Source: JALYUA01 sp038203955 (GTDB lineage: Bacteria > Acidobacteriota > Thermoanaerobaculia > UBA5066 > Gp7-AA6). Taken from it: a stretch of DNA of 8,468 nt. Of this stretch, positions 1-5,528 are shown piece after piece (the stretch's first letter is position 1; the number at the start of each line of letters is the position of its first letter). The stretch spans positions 1-8,468 of the forward strand of contig JBBRDK010000130.1 of NCBI GenBank assembly GCA_038203955.1, written 5' to 3'. The notes under the pieces are model-generated. The model saw only the letters and a list, made by a program, of their open reading frames with translations, searched no databases and was not told the origin of the DNA. Made by a program: the position numbers and the translations under genes.

Positions 1-1049
1 CCCTTCTCGACGCGTTCTAAAAGCGGACGGAGATACCTCTGGACGTGGGTCTGTCCCATCTTGAGCGTGATCCCCTTGGCGAACGCGGCGCCGATCGGCA
101 CCTTGTCGATCAACCCTCCATACACGCCCGGGATCGAGACCGTCCCTCCCTTGCGGCACGCCTGGATCGCCATGCGGAGAACGCCGGGGCGGTCCGACTC
201 GAGCCGCACGCTCTGCTTGAACCGGTCGTACGCCGCCTGAAGACCCTTGCCGTGCGCCTCCATTCCGACCGCGTCCATGCACGAGTCGGGTCCGAGCCCC
301 CCCGTTTCCTGATCCAGCCGCTCGAGTACGTCCTCCTCGCCGTCGTCGATCGGAATGGCGCCGCCCTCCTCCGCGAGACGCAGCCGCTCCGGCACGTCGT
401 CGATTGCGAAGACACGTCCGGCTCCCAGGAGAAACGCGCTCCGAATGGCGAATTGACCGACGGGCCCCGCTCCCCAGATGGCCACGGTGTCCCCCGGTTC
501 GATGTTGCAGTTCTCCGCGGCCATGTACCCGGTGGGAAAAATGTCCGACAGGAAGAGAACCTGTTCGTCCGTCAGATTTCGAGGGAGCTTCAAGGGACCG
601 ACCTGGGCGAACGGGACGCGCGCGTACTCCGCCTGGCCGCCCGCGTAACCCCCGTAAAGGTGGGAGTACCCGAAAATCCCGGCGCCCGAATACCCGTAGA
701 GCTTGTCCGCGAGGGCCGCGTTGGGATTGGTGTTGTCGCAGGCGGAGAAGAGTCCCTTCTGGCAGAAGAAGCAGCCGCCGCAGGAGATCGTGAACGGGAC
801 GACGACGCGGTCACCGACTTTCAGGCGCGTGTTCCCCTTTCCGACTTCGACGACCTCTCCCATGAACTCATGTCCGAGGATGTCTCCCCGCTGCATCGTC
901 GGAATGAATCCGTCGTACAGATGGAGATCGGACCCGCAGATCGCGGTCGACGTGATCTTCACGATCGCGTCGCGGGGCGCAAGGATCTCCGGATCCGGGA
1001 CGTTCTCGACGCGGACGTCTTTCCGGCCGTACCAGCAGAGGGCCTTCAT
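1..1049 (-). CDS. Zinc-dependent alcohol dehydrogenase, formaldehyde dehydrogenase-like (3' end outside window)
   Basis: This is a medium-chain dehydrogenase/reductase that should oxidise an alcohol, or an aldehyde adduct, with NAD in the cytoplasm. The visible 349 codons run unbroken. Catalytic-zinc ligands are C38 (AICGSD), H60-E61 (GHE) and D169 (LSDIFPTGY), the Asp position resembling glutathione-independent formaldehyde dehydrogenase. A structural-zinc lobe has C90, C93, C96 and C104 (spacing 2-2-7). The Rossmann motif GAGPVG is at 193-198, and D217 at the end of the next strand favours NAD over NADP. Family members are about 385-395 aa, so roughly 40 C-terminal residues lie beyond the left edge. 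ATG at 1049 is chosen because GGGGAGGG lies about 5 nt upstream and the start forms an ATGA overlap with the preceding 34-codon frame. It is the last visible gene of the acidic protein-SRPBCC-dehydrogenase operon. Family assignment is firm; substrate is not determined. Confidence 0.93.
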   Translation of the reverse strand, partial: MKALCWYGRKDVRVENVPDPEILAPRDAIVKITSTAICGSDLHLYDGFIPTMQRGDILGHEFMGEVVEVGKGNTRLKVGDRVVVPFTISCGGCFFCQKGLFSACDNTNPNAALADKLYGYSGAGIFGYSHLYGGYAGGQAEYARVPFAQVGPLKLPRNLTDEQVLFLSDIFPTGYMAAENCNIEPGDTVAIWGAGPVGQFAIRSAFLLGAGRVFAIDDVPERLRLAEEGGAIPIDDGEEDVLERLDQETGGLGPDSCMDAVGMEAHGKGLQAAYDRFKQSVRLESDRPGVLRMAIQACRKGGTVSIPGVYGGLIDKVPIGAAFAKGITLKMGQTHVQRYLRPLLERVEK

Positions 1050-1150
1050 GATGCCCTCCCCTGCTCGCGAGTGAAGTCGGACTGATCTGAACGCGGACGG
1101 GACGGCGGCGATCGGCCGGCGGCCTCCCGTCCGGAACTGATTCTGCTCAT
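1046..1150 (-). CDS. Possible 34-aa ORF created by tandem duplication of the SRPBCC gene tail
   Basis: A short open frame lies between the SRPBCC gene and the dehydrogenase. Its ATG (1150-1148) overlaps the SRPBCC stop as ATGA, and its TGA (1048-1046) overlaps the dehydrogenase ATG, also as ATGA. Apart from the first residues (MSRIS), the peptide copies the SRPBCC C-terminus: GREAAGRSPPSRPRSDQ followed by SDFTREQGRAS, against GREAAGRSRPSRPRSDQ and PDFTREQGRAS in the parent. The start has the same purine-rich SD (GGGGAGGG) that precedes the dehydrogenase start, because both lie inside the repeat. The peptide is basic and probably disordered. It may simply be a translated by-product that keeps ribosomes flowing into the dehydrogenase; no independent function is visible. 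An assembly error at the repeat could also create it. Confidence 0.35.
   Translation of the reverse strand: MSRISSGREAAGRSPPSRPRSDQSDFTREQGRAS
1047..1135. repeat. 89-bp direct repeat, copy 1 (dehydrogenase start region)
   Basis: This pairs with 1148-1236 at an offset of exactly 101 bp and about 4 mismatches over 89 bp by eye. This copy contains the ATG and Shine-Dalgarno of the dehydrogenase plus a duplicate of the coding sequence for the SRPBCC C-terminal tail. The 12 bases between copies (1136-1147) are unique. Confidence 0.9.
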
Positions 1151-1977
1151 GACGCCCTCCCCTGCTCGCGAGTGAAGTCAGGCTGATCTGAACGCGGACG
1201 GGACGGCCGCGATCGGCCGGCGGCCTCCCGTCCGGATCCGCGCGACCTCCCGCGCTCCCCCGCCGGCTGGCCCTCGGTCGTCGGGATCTCTCCGGCTTCG
1301 CAGATCTGCTTGAACCGGCGCAGGTCCTCGCTGATCTGCTTCTCGGGGTCTTCCCCCAGGAGCTTCGCCACCGCGACACCCGCTTTTCCGGCAGGAGGCT
1401 CGTACTCGAGAGAGACCGCGACCACGGTCCCCCGGCCCTCCCCCGCGGAACGGAACCGGACGGAACCGCGATGGAGAACATCGGAGTCTCCGCGCGTCCG
1501 CCAGGCCAGGACCTCTCCCTCCCGATCGGCAAGGATCTCGGCTTCCCACTCGACGATCGCGCCCGCCGGCGCCTGCGCCGTCCAGCGCGAGACGCGCGTG
1601 TCGATCTCGGTCACGGCGATCACGTGCTCGAACACCTGGGAGAGGTTCTCCAGGTTGCGCCAGAACCGGTACAGCTCGTCGGCCGGCCGGTTCACCGTGA
1701 CCGACTCCTCGACGAGCGTGGTCTTCTTATCGGACCGGTCGATTCCCAGCGCCGCGTAGATGTCGCAGTGGCCGGTGGCGCCGCGCCACGCGAGCCCCGC
1801 GCCGATCAAGGCGACCGCGCCTCCCCAGAACCGACGCCGGCTGATTCCATAGACGGCGAGCGCGGTCCCCGCAATCGCGGAGACCCAACGCTCACCCGGG
1901 GACACGTTGACGGGCCGCGCGACCTTCCGGACGGCGGCGCGGATGGGACGCGTGAACGAGGAAGGGAGAGTGGACAC
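1147..1977 (-). CDS. Membrane-anchored SRPBCC (polyketide cyclase/START-like) protein with N-terminal DUF2892 segment
   Basis: A 276-aa protein. Residues 31-67 form two short hydrophobic stretches ending in WRGATGHCDIYAALGID, the pattern of the DUF2892/YgaP-type membrane segment. Residues 86-230 are an SRPBCC helix-grip domain (VEESVTVNRPADELYRFWRN, then FEHVIAVTEID and LAWRTRGDSD), a family of hydrophobic-ligand-binding proteins. Residues 231-276 are a basic, Pro/Ser/Arg-rich tail, part of which is duplicated downstream. The start is GTG at 1977: it overlaps the TAG of the acidic gene by one base (TAGTG) and has a strong AAGGAGG 7 nt upstream, which lies inside the acidic gene. The stop overlaps the ATG of the 34-aa frame. 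A DUF2892-SRPBCC protein beside a zinc alcohol dehydrogenase is an arrangement I recall from environmental genomes, often near stress-response genes. The ligand is unknown. Confidence 0.88.
   Translation of the reverse strand: MSTLPSSFTRPIRAAVRKVARPVNVSPGERWVSAIAGTALAVYGISRRRFWGGAVALIGAGLAWRGATGHCDIYAALGIDRSDKKTTLVEESVTVNRPADELYRFWRNLENLSQVFEHVIAVTEIDTRVSRWTAQAPAGAIVEWEAEILADREGEVLAWRTRGDSDVLHRGSVRFRSAGEGRGTVVAVSLEYEPPAGKAGVAVAKLLGEDPEKQISEDLRRFKQICEAGEIPTTEGQPAGERGRSRGSGREAAGRSRPSRPRSDQPDFTREQGRAS
1148..1236. repeat. 89-bp direct repeat, copy 2 (3' end of SRPBCC gene)
   Basis: This is the partner of 1047-1135. It lies within the last 29 or so codons of the SRPBCC gene and includes most of its stop overlap. 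It is probably the parental copy, since its reading frame continues seamlessly from the SRPBCC domain. The differences between copies (a T/C near the start, GA versus AG in the middle, one G/C) show the duplication is not brand new. Confidence 0.9.
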
Positions 1978-2291
1978 TACTCTTCCTCCTTTTCGTCATC
2001 GTCGTCGTCTTCGTTGTCCTCCTCGGTCGCCGGGACTTCTTCCACGTCCTCGTCGTCATCCTCGTCTTCGTCGTCGTCGACCTCCTCGTCTTCGTCCTCG
2101 TCGTCGGCGTCCTCATCCACGACCGCGTCCGAGATCTCCGTGGTGTTTTCGATCGCCCCTTCTTCATCGTTTTGCGTGCTCGGCCGGCGAGCCTCGAAGG
2201 AGTTGTCGTCGGCGGCCGGTCCCGCAAAGAGCCCCGCCTCGAGACTCCCGCTTTTTTCGCGCGGAGTCGGAACGTTCAGTTCGTCTTTCAT
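1977..2291 (-). CDS. Small protein with hyper-acidic low-complexity C-terminal tail
   Basis: A 104-aa protein of unrecognised family. Residues 1-58 are ordinary and probably disordered (MKDELNVPTPREK at the start). From residue 59 to 104, 37 of 46 residues are Asp or Glu. No signal peptide, membrane helix or Cys is present. The ATG at 2291 is chosen over an in-frame ATG 18 codons upstream because GGGGAG sits 5 nt before it. The last codons (K-E-E-E, AAGGAGGAAGAG) double as the Shine-Dalgarno for the SRPBCC gene, and the two frames overlap by one base, so the pair is translationally coupled. Such tails can bind divalent or basic ligands or mimic nucleic acid, but nothing here decides between these. 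It is first in the operon and lies behind a sigma-54-like promoter. A real gene is likely from the SD, coupling and position; the function is unknown. Confidence 0.7.
   Translation of the reverse strand: MKDELNVPTPREKSGSLEAGLFAGPAADDNSFEARRPSTQNDEEGAIENTTEISDAVVDEDADDEDEDEEVDDDEDEDDDEDVEEVPATEEDNEDDDDDEKEEE
1980..2117 (-). repeat. GAN-type trinucleotide low-complexity tract (purine-rich strand)
   Basis: About 138 bp made almost entirely of GAC, GAT, GAG and GAA codons, giving a nearly pure purine/pyrimidine strand bias. The plus strand reads as repeated TCG/TCC/TCT/TCA triplets. It encodes the acidic tail. Many GGAG/GAGGAG strings inside it resemble Shine-Dalgarno sites. Imperfect triplet repeats of this type are prone to length change. 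Confidence 0.8.
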
Positions 2292-2340
2292 GATTGCTCC
2301 CCAGTGGAACGGAGGGCAGAATCGCCCCGCGTTCAAATCG

Positions 2341-2356
2341 TGCAAGAGCCATTCCG
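2341..2356 (-). promoter_or_regulatory. Candidate sigma-54 (RpoN) promoter for the acidic protein-SRPBCC-dehydrogenase operon
   Basis: Read on the minus strand this is CGGAATGGCTCTTGCA. It fits the -24/-12 consensus TGGCACG-N4-TTGCA with the essential GG and GC at the required 10-base spacing, a complete TTGCA, and mismatches mainly in the -24 flank. Transcription would begin near 2330, leaving a leader of about 39 nt that contains the GGGGAG ribosome site before the ATG at 2291. I see no convincing sigma-70 alternative in the 269-bp divergent gap, nor an obvious enhancer dyad. This is inferred from the motif only. Confidence 0.4.
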
Positions 2357-2560
2357 GACGGTCGAAATCGCGCGAGATGCGCCGCCGGTTCGGAAACGGA
2401 GTCGGAACTGGCAGAGGGATTCATCCTCCAGCTCGCGGCGACTCCTGCTCCGCTGCGTCTTTCCGAACCGCGAGAGGCAGCAGGTACGACCTTTGCATTT
2501 AACCGCCGCGGCCAGCCTGTCATGTCGTTTCGGAAATACTCGAGAACCGGAGTCCACACG

Positions 2561-3205
2561 ATGAAACGCGTAGCCCCTGTCGCTCTCGTCCTGCTGCTGA
2601 GCGGCGCCGGGTGCTTCAGCATGAGGCCGTCCTCGGGCGGGGGTCAGTCGGCGACTTTTACGCCGCCTCGACGAACCGAAACGGCAGACATCGCGCTCCC
2701 TGCGGGATATCGCATCGAGGCGGTCGCGGCCGGATTGACCTTCCCCACCGGCGTCGCTTTTGACGAGAGGGGAACCCCCTACGTTGTCGCATCGGGGTAC
2801 TCGTACGGGGAAGCGTGGACGACGCCCCGTCTTCTGCGAATCTCCTCCGGAGGGAAAACGGAGCTGGTCGCGGCGGGTGCCCGCAATGGACCCTGGAACG
2901 GCGTCGCCTTAGCGAAAGGCAACTTCTGGGTCGCCGAAGGCGGGGAGCTCGAAGGCGGCCGTAACCGATTGCGGGACCCTTTCATTCGAAATCCGAGAGA
3001 GTCGCCCGCGGCCAGCGCGCCTTCATGCAGTACTGCGAGCAATGCCACACCCAGGGGGAATCGAGCTTCGGGCCTGCACTCAACAACAAACCGGCTCCCG
3101 GATTCCTCATCAAACTTCAGGTCCGCGCGGGTCTCGGCGCCATGCCCCGATTCCCCGCCTCGGAGATCAGCCCCGAGGAGCTCGATAACATCGTTGCGTA
3201 TTTGA
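2561..3205 (+). pseudogene. Truncated PQQ-dependent sugar (sorbosone-type) dehydrogenase, N-terminal part only
   Basis: ATG at 2561 follows CGGAG with an 8-nt gap. It opens a lipoprotein-like signal (MKRVAPVALVLLLSGAGC, with Gly rather than Leu at -3). Residues 46-134 match the first blades of the glucose/sorbosone dehydrogenase beta-propeller: LPAGYRIEAVAAGLTFPTG, SGYSYGEAWTTPRLLR, then WVAEGGELEGGR. After that Arg (codon 2960-2962) the family resemblance stops abruptly. The remaining 80 residues are Ser/Pro/Arg-rich shadow of a cytochrome c domain that is read in another frame. Compared with the intact homologue at 4008-5528, around 1.1 kb of propeller is absent, including the GDH, WGFRNP and WYGWPDY motifs. 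The simplest reading is an internal deletion in a gene that once fused a propeller to a cytochrome. It is unlikely to make an active enzyme. Confidence 0.75.
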
Positions 3206-3237
3206 AAGCCATGCGGCATCACACGGAGAGGCGATGA
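3025..3237 (+). CDS. Orphaned cytochrome c domain, out of frame with its signal peptide (probable gene remnant)
   Basis: The domain is clear: YCEQCH is the CXXCH haem-attachment site, and GLGAMPRFPASEISPEEL supplies the likely Met axial ligand, followed by the C-terminal helix DNIVAYLKAMR. Recognisable domain sequence starts earlier, at about 2989 (SERVARGQRAF), and the frame is open from 2965. The ATG at 3025 therefore falls inside the domain and has no Shine-Dalgarno or signal peptide. Without export, haem cannot be attached, so a protein begun here would not be functional. Upstream lies the truncated dehydrogenase in the +2 frame; a -1 shift between 2965 and about 3024 would join the two. 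The domain would have carried electrons from the dehydrogenase to the respiratory chain. The end (ATGA) overlaps the next start. The family is certain; its expression is doubtful. Confidence 0.6.
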   Translation: MQYCEQCHTQGESSFGPALNNKPAPGFLIKLQVRAGLGAMPRFPASEISPEELDNIVAYLKAMRHHTERR

Positions 3238-3455
3238 GTCGGGCCATGAGGCAACCGGACGGATTCGCTCAGGGAGTCGGCGCAGGCGCCGCCCTGATGG
3301 TCGTTCTGACGGCTCTGGTTCTCGCATCGCGCGGGCGTCGCCCGCTCGCGGCCGCGCTGAGGAAAATGGACGACGCGGCGCGGTCCGGCCGATCTCCCTG
3401 GACCGGCCAGCCGCCGCCGAACTACTTGGACCTCTGCCGCACGGCGGGGCTCTGA
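3234..3455 (+). CDS. Small single-pass membrane protein
   Basis: A 73-aa protein of no recognised family. Residues 12-32 form one hydrophobic helix (AQGVGAGAALMVVLTALVLA) followed by a positive cluster (SRGRR), so the C-terminal 40 residues probably face the cytoplasm. One Cys lies near the end (C68). Its ATG overlaps the cytochrome stop as ATGA, implying that it was translated together with the dehydrogenase-cytochrome gene. It may have been a membrane anchor or assembly partner for that complex. If the upstream gene is dead, this one may be on its way to being lost. The overlap and clean helix argue for a real gene. Confidence 0.6.
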   Translation: MSRAMRQPDGFAQGVGAGAALMVVLTALVLASRGRRPLAAALRKMDDAARSGRSPWTGQPPPNYLDLCRTAGL

Positions 3456-3519
3456 AGCTCCAAGGCGCGGACTCCGGACGAAACCGATTTTCCCCTTTCC
3501 GGGGAGTAAGGAGCTCATC

Positions 3520-4011
3520 GTGAAAAGCAAGGCCGCCATCGGAACGCATCCGATCCATCCGATGCTCGTTCCCCTCCCGATCGGCGCTTTCTTCCTGGCG
3601 CTGATCGCGGACATACTCCACGCCTCGAACCACGACCCGTTCTGGTACCGATTCGCCTATTTCGCGATCGAGGTCGGCATCGTGACGGCCCTTCTCGCGG
3701 CCGTGTTCGGCGCGGTCGAGTACTTCGGCGTCCGGATGAGCGCGAAGGGCGCGAGAGTCGCGACCTGGCACGGCCTGATCAACGTCACGGTGGTCCTGAT
3801 GTACGCGGTGTCGTGGTGGCTCCGGCGGCATGACGGGGCGCTCGGCACCCCGCGCTTCACTCCCGCGATGGCGATCGCGGTCCTCGCGTTCGCGATGCTC
3901 GGCGTCTCCGGATGGCTCGGGGGAAACCTGGCCTACCATCACAAGGTGGGGGTCGTCGAAAACGCCGACCCGGAGGCATCGAAGATCGGGATGCGAGAGT
4001 CCGCTTCGTGA
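3520..4011 (+). CDS. DUF2231 family membrane protein
   Basis: A 163-aa integral membrane protein with four predicted helices (about 17-33, 45-70, 84-101, 114-135). The N-terminal signature GTHPIHPMLVPLPIGAF and the WHGLINV motif at 83-89 identify DUF2231. H10, H13, H84 and H140-H141 are candidate haem or metal ligands; members commonly sit beside cytochromes and sugar dehydrogenases, which fits here. The biochemical role of the family is not established. The GTG at 3520 has a textbook AAGGAG 6 nt upstream. The 64-bp gap before it is the only sizeable spacer between 2561 and 7552, so a separate promoter is possible; it contains a 5-bp hairpin (3491-3505). The TGA stop overlaps the next GTG. 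Confidence 0.88.
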   Translation: MKSKAAIGTHPIHPMLVPLPIGAFFLALIADILHASNHDPFWYRFAYFAIEVGIVTALLAAVFGAVEYFGVRMSAKGARVATWHGLINVTVVLMYAVSWWLRRHDGALGTPRFTPAMAIAVLAFAMLGVSGWLGGNLAYHHKVGVVENADPEASKIGMRESAS

Positions 4012-5528
4012 AGGCGGCGCCGCTTCACGCTCTAATCCTGACACCCGTTCTCGCGGCGGCGGCCCTTCGATGCGGAAAAATCGATCTCAAAGCTGCCGAC
4101 CAGGCGTCGAAATACAAAGTCGAGGTGAAGGCTTCGGCGACCGTCCAGGCGCCCGAGGGATTCCGAGCCGTTCTCGTGGCCGAAGGGCTGAACTACCCGA
4201 GCTCCCTGACCTGGGATCAGGAGGGACAGCTCTACGTGCTCGAATCGGGAACGGTTCCGATCCCGACGCTCTCGCCGAAGATTCTCCGCGCCCGCGCGGG
4301 ACGCCTCGAGGAGGTCTCGCTGACCGGCGGATTCCCCGGAGCGGAGGCCGTGGGTCTCGTTTTCCACGAAGGCTGGCTCTACTTCTCTCACGAGGAGAAG
4401 GAAGGCACCTGGGGCGTCAGCCGCGTCCTTCCGGCCGGAGGCGCCGTCGAGCCGGTCGTCCGCGGGATCCCGTCTCGCGGCGATCACTGGATCAACTATC
4501 TCGTCTTCGACGGCGCGGGAACCCTCTGGTTCGGCGTCGGCAGCGCGACGAACTCGGGCCTGGTTTCCTCGCACGACCCCGTCAACGGCAAGTGGATCAA
4601 GAAAAGGCCGGACGCTCACGACATCGCCTGCCGCGACCTGACCCTCTCCGGCAGGACTTTCGACGAGGAGGACGCTCTGGCGTCCGGGAAGGGCGCCAGA
4701 GCCACCACGGGCGCCTACCAGCCCTATCGCACCGCCGGCGAGACGCGGATCCGCGGGCAGATCCCGTGCACGGGCGCTCTCTTTCGCCTCAGGAAGGGCG
4801 GCACGGCTCCCGAGCTCGCCGCGTGGGGGTTCCGAAACCCCGTCGCCCTGGCGTTCGACCGGAAGGGAAGCCTCTACATTGGAATGCACGGCGCCGACAT
4901 CCGCGGCACCCGCCCGATCCTGGACGATCCCGATGCGATCTACCGGTGGAAGGAGGGGGCATGGTACGGGTGGCCGGACTACGCGGCCGATCTGATCCCG
5001 GTCACCGATCCGATTCACCGGGCGCCCTCGCAGTTTCAGGCGCCGGGACACTCGGGAGACGAGGCCGTGATCGATCTCGCGAAGAGCGGCCTGTCGGCGC
5101 CCGACCGCGCGCTGCTCGTGGCGAAGACCGAGCCGCACGCCGCGCTCGGCGGCATGACCTTCGTGCCTGCCGGCGGGCCCTTCTCGCGCTGGAGCGGCCA
5201 GCTCCTCCTTTCGGAGATGGGAGACTTCAAGCCATCGACCGATCCCCTCCACCCGGACGTGCGGGCGGGCTTCCAGGTGGAGGCCGTCGATCCCGCCACG
5301 GGCCGTCGCTCGGTCTTCGCGCGCAATCGGGGCGCGGGCGCCGCTCAGCCGTCGTCGGAGATCGACCGCACCGACGGGTTCGAGCGCCCGGTTGACGTGA
5401 AAGTGGGGCCCGACGGGCTCGTGTACGTGCTCGACTTCGGAGCCTTTCAGGCCACCGCGAAGGCGGCGAAAGTCTTTCCGAAAACCGGGAAGGTTTTCCG
5501 GATCGAGCCCGCGCCGCCGGTCCGTTGA
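4008..5528 (+). CDS. PQQ-dependent sugar (glucose/sorbosone-type) dehydrogenase, exported
   Basis: A 506-aa beta-propeller enzyme predicted to oxidise a sugar or aldehyde in the periplasm using pyrroloquinoline quinone. An N-terminal signal (ALILTPVLAAAALRC) ends in a Cys, but Arg at -1 makes it a poor lipobox. The propeller spans about 45-500, with APEGFRAVLVAEGL, RGDHWINYLVFD (158-169, the likely active-site His region), GSATNSG, WGFRNPVALAF (273-283) and WYGWPDY (319-325). C208 and C254 may form a disulphide. GTG at 4008 is chosen because it overlaps the DUF2231 stop as GTGA and begins the signal peptide; the open frame upstream encodes no recognisable sequence. The stop overlaps the receptor start. 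It is a diverged paralogue of the broken gene at 2561 and has no cytochrome domain of its own. The family is confident, the substrate unknown; a non-enzymatic propeller cannot be excluded. Confidence 0.85.
   Translation: MKAAPLHALILTPVLAAAALRCGKIDLKAADQASKYKVEVKASATVQAPEGFRAVLVAEGLNYPSSLTWDQEGQLYVLESGTVPIPTLSPKILRARAGRLEEVSLTGGFPGAEAVGLVFHEGWLYFSHEEKEGTWGVSRVLPAGGAVEPVVRGIPSRGDHWINYLVFDGAGTLWFGVGSATNSGLVSSHDPVNGKWIKKRPDAHDIACRDLTLSGRTFDEEDALASGKGARATTGAYQPYRTAGETRIRGQIPCTGALFRLRKGGTAPELAAWGFRNPVALAFDRKGSLYIGMHGADIRGTRPILDDPDAIYRWKEGAWYGWPDYAADLIPVTDPIHRAPSQFQAPGHSGDEAVIDLAKSGLSAPDRALLVAKTEPHAALGGMTFVPAGGPFSRWSGQLLLSEMGDFKPSTDPLHPDVRAGFQVEAVDPATGRRSVFARNRGAGAAQPSSEIDRTDGFERPVDVKVGPDGLVYVLDFGAFQATAKAAKVFPKTGKVFRIEPAPPVR

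Noticed and set aside
45..1085. 346-codon plus-strand frame across the dehydrogenase
   Set aside because: The opposite strand encodes all zinc-ligand and Rossmann motifs of a dehydrogenase in one frame; the plus frame shows no motif.
2535..2540. AATACT as a -10 box for the gene at 2561
   Set aside because: No -35 element at the proper distance, and the implied leader is too short to contain the ribosome site comfortably.
3456..3515. AGCTCC (3456-3461) could pair with GGAGCT (3510-3515) at the DUF2231 ribosome site
   Set aside because: Six bases over a 48-nt loop is expected by chance and no ligand-binding fold is apparent.
3912..4007. Upstream ATG extension of the dehydrogenase at 3912
   Set aside because: It would add 32 residues of DUF2231 frame shadow before the signal peptide; the GTG at 4008 gives a proper signal peptide and a GTGA overlap.
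2779..4044. 421-codon minus-strand frame across the cytochrome, small membrane protein and DUF2231 genes
   Set aside because: Charged, compositionally biased translation without domains; it conflicts with three plus-strand features that have overlaps and Shine-Dalgarno sites.
3830..5395. 521-codon plus-strand frame overlapping DUF2231 and the dehydrogenase
   Set aside because: Arg/Ser/Pro-rich frame shadow of the propeller gene, with no family motif.
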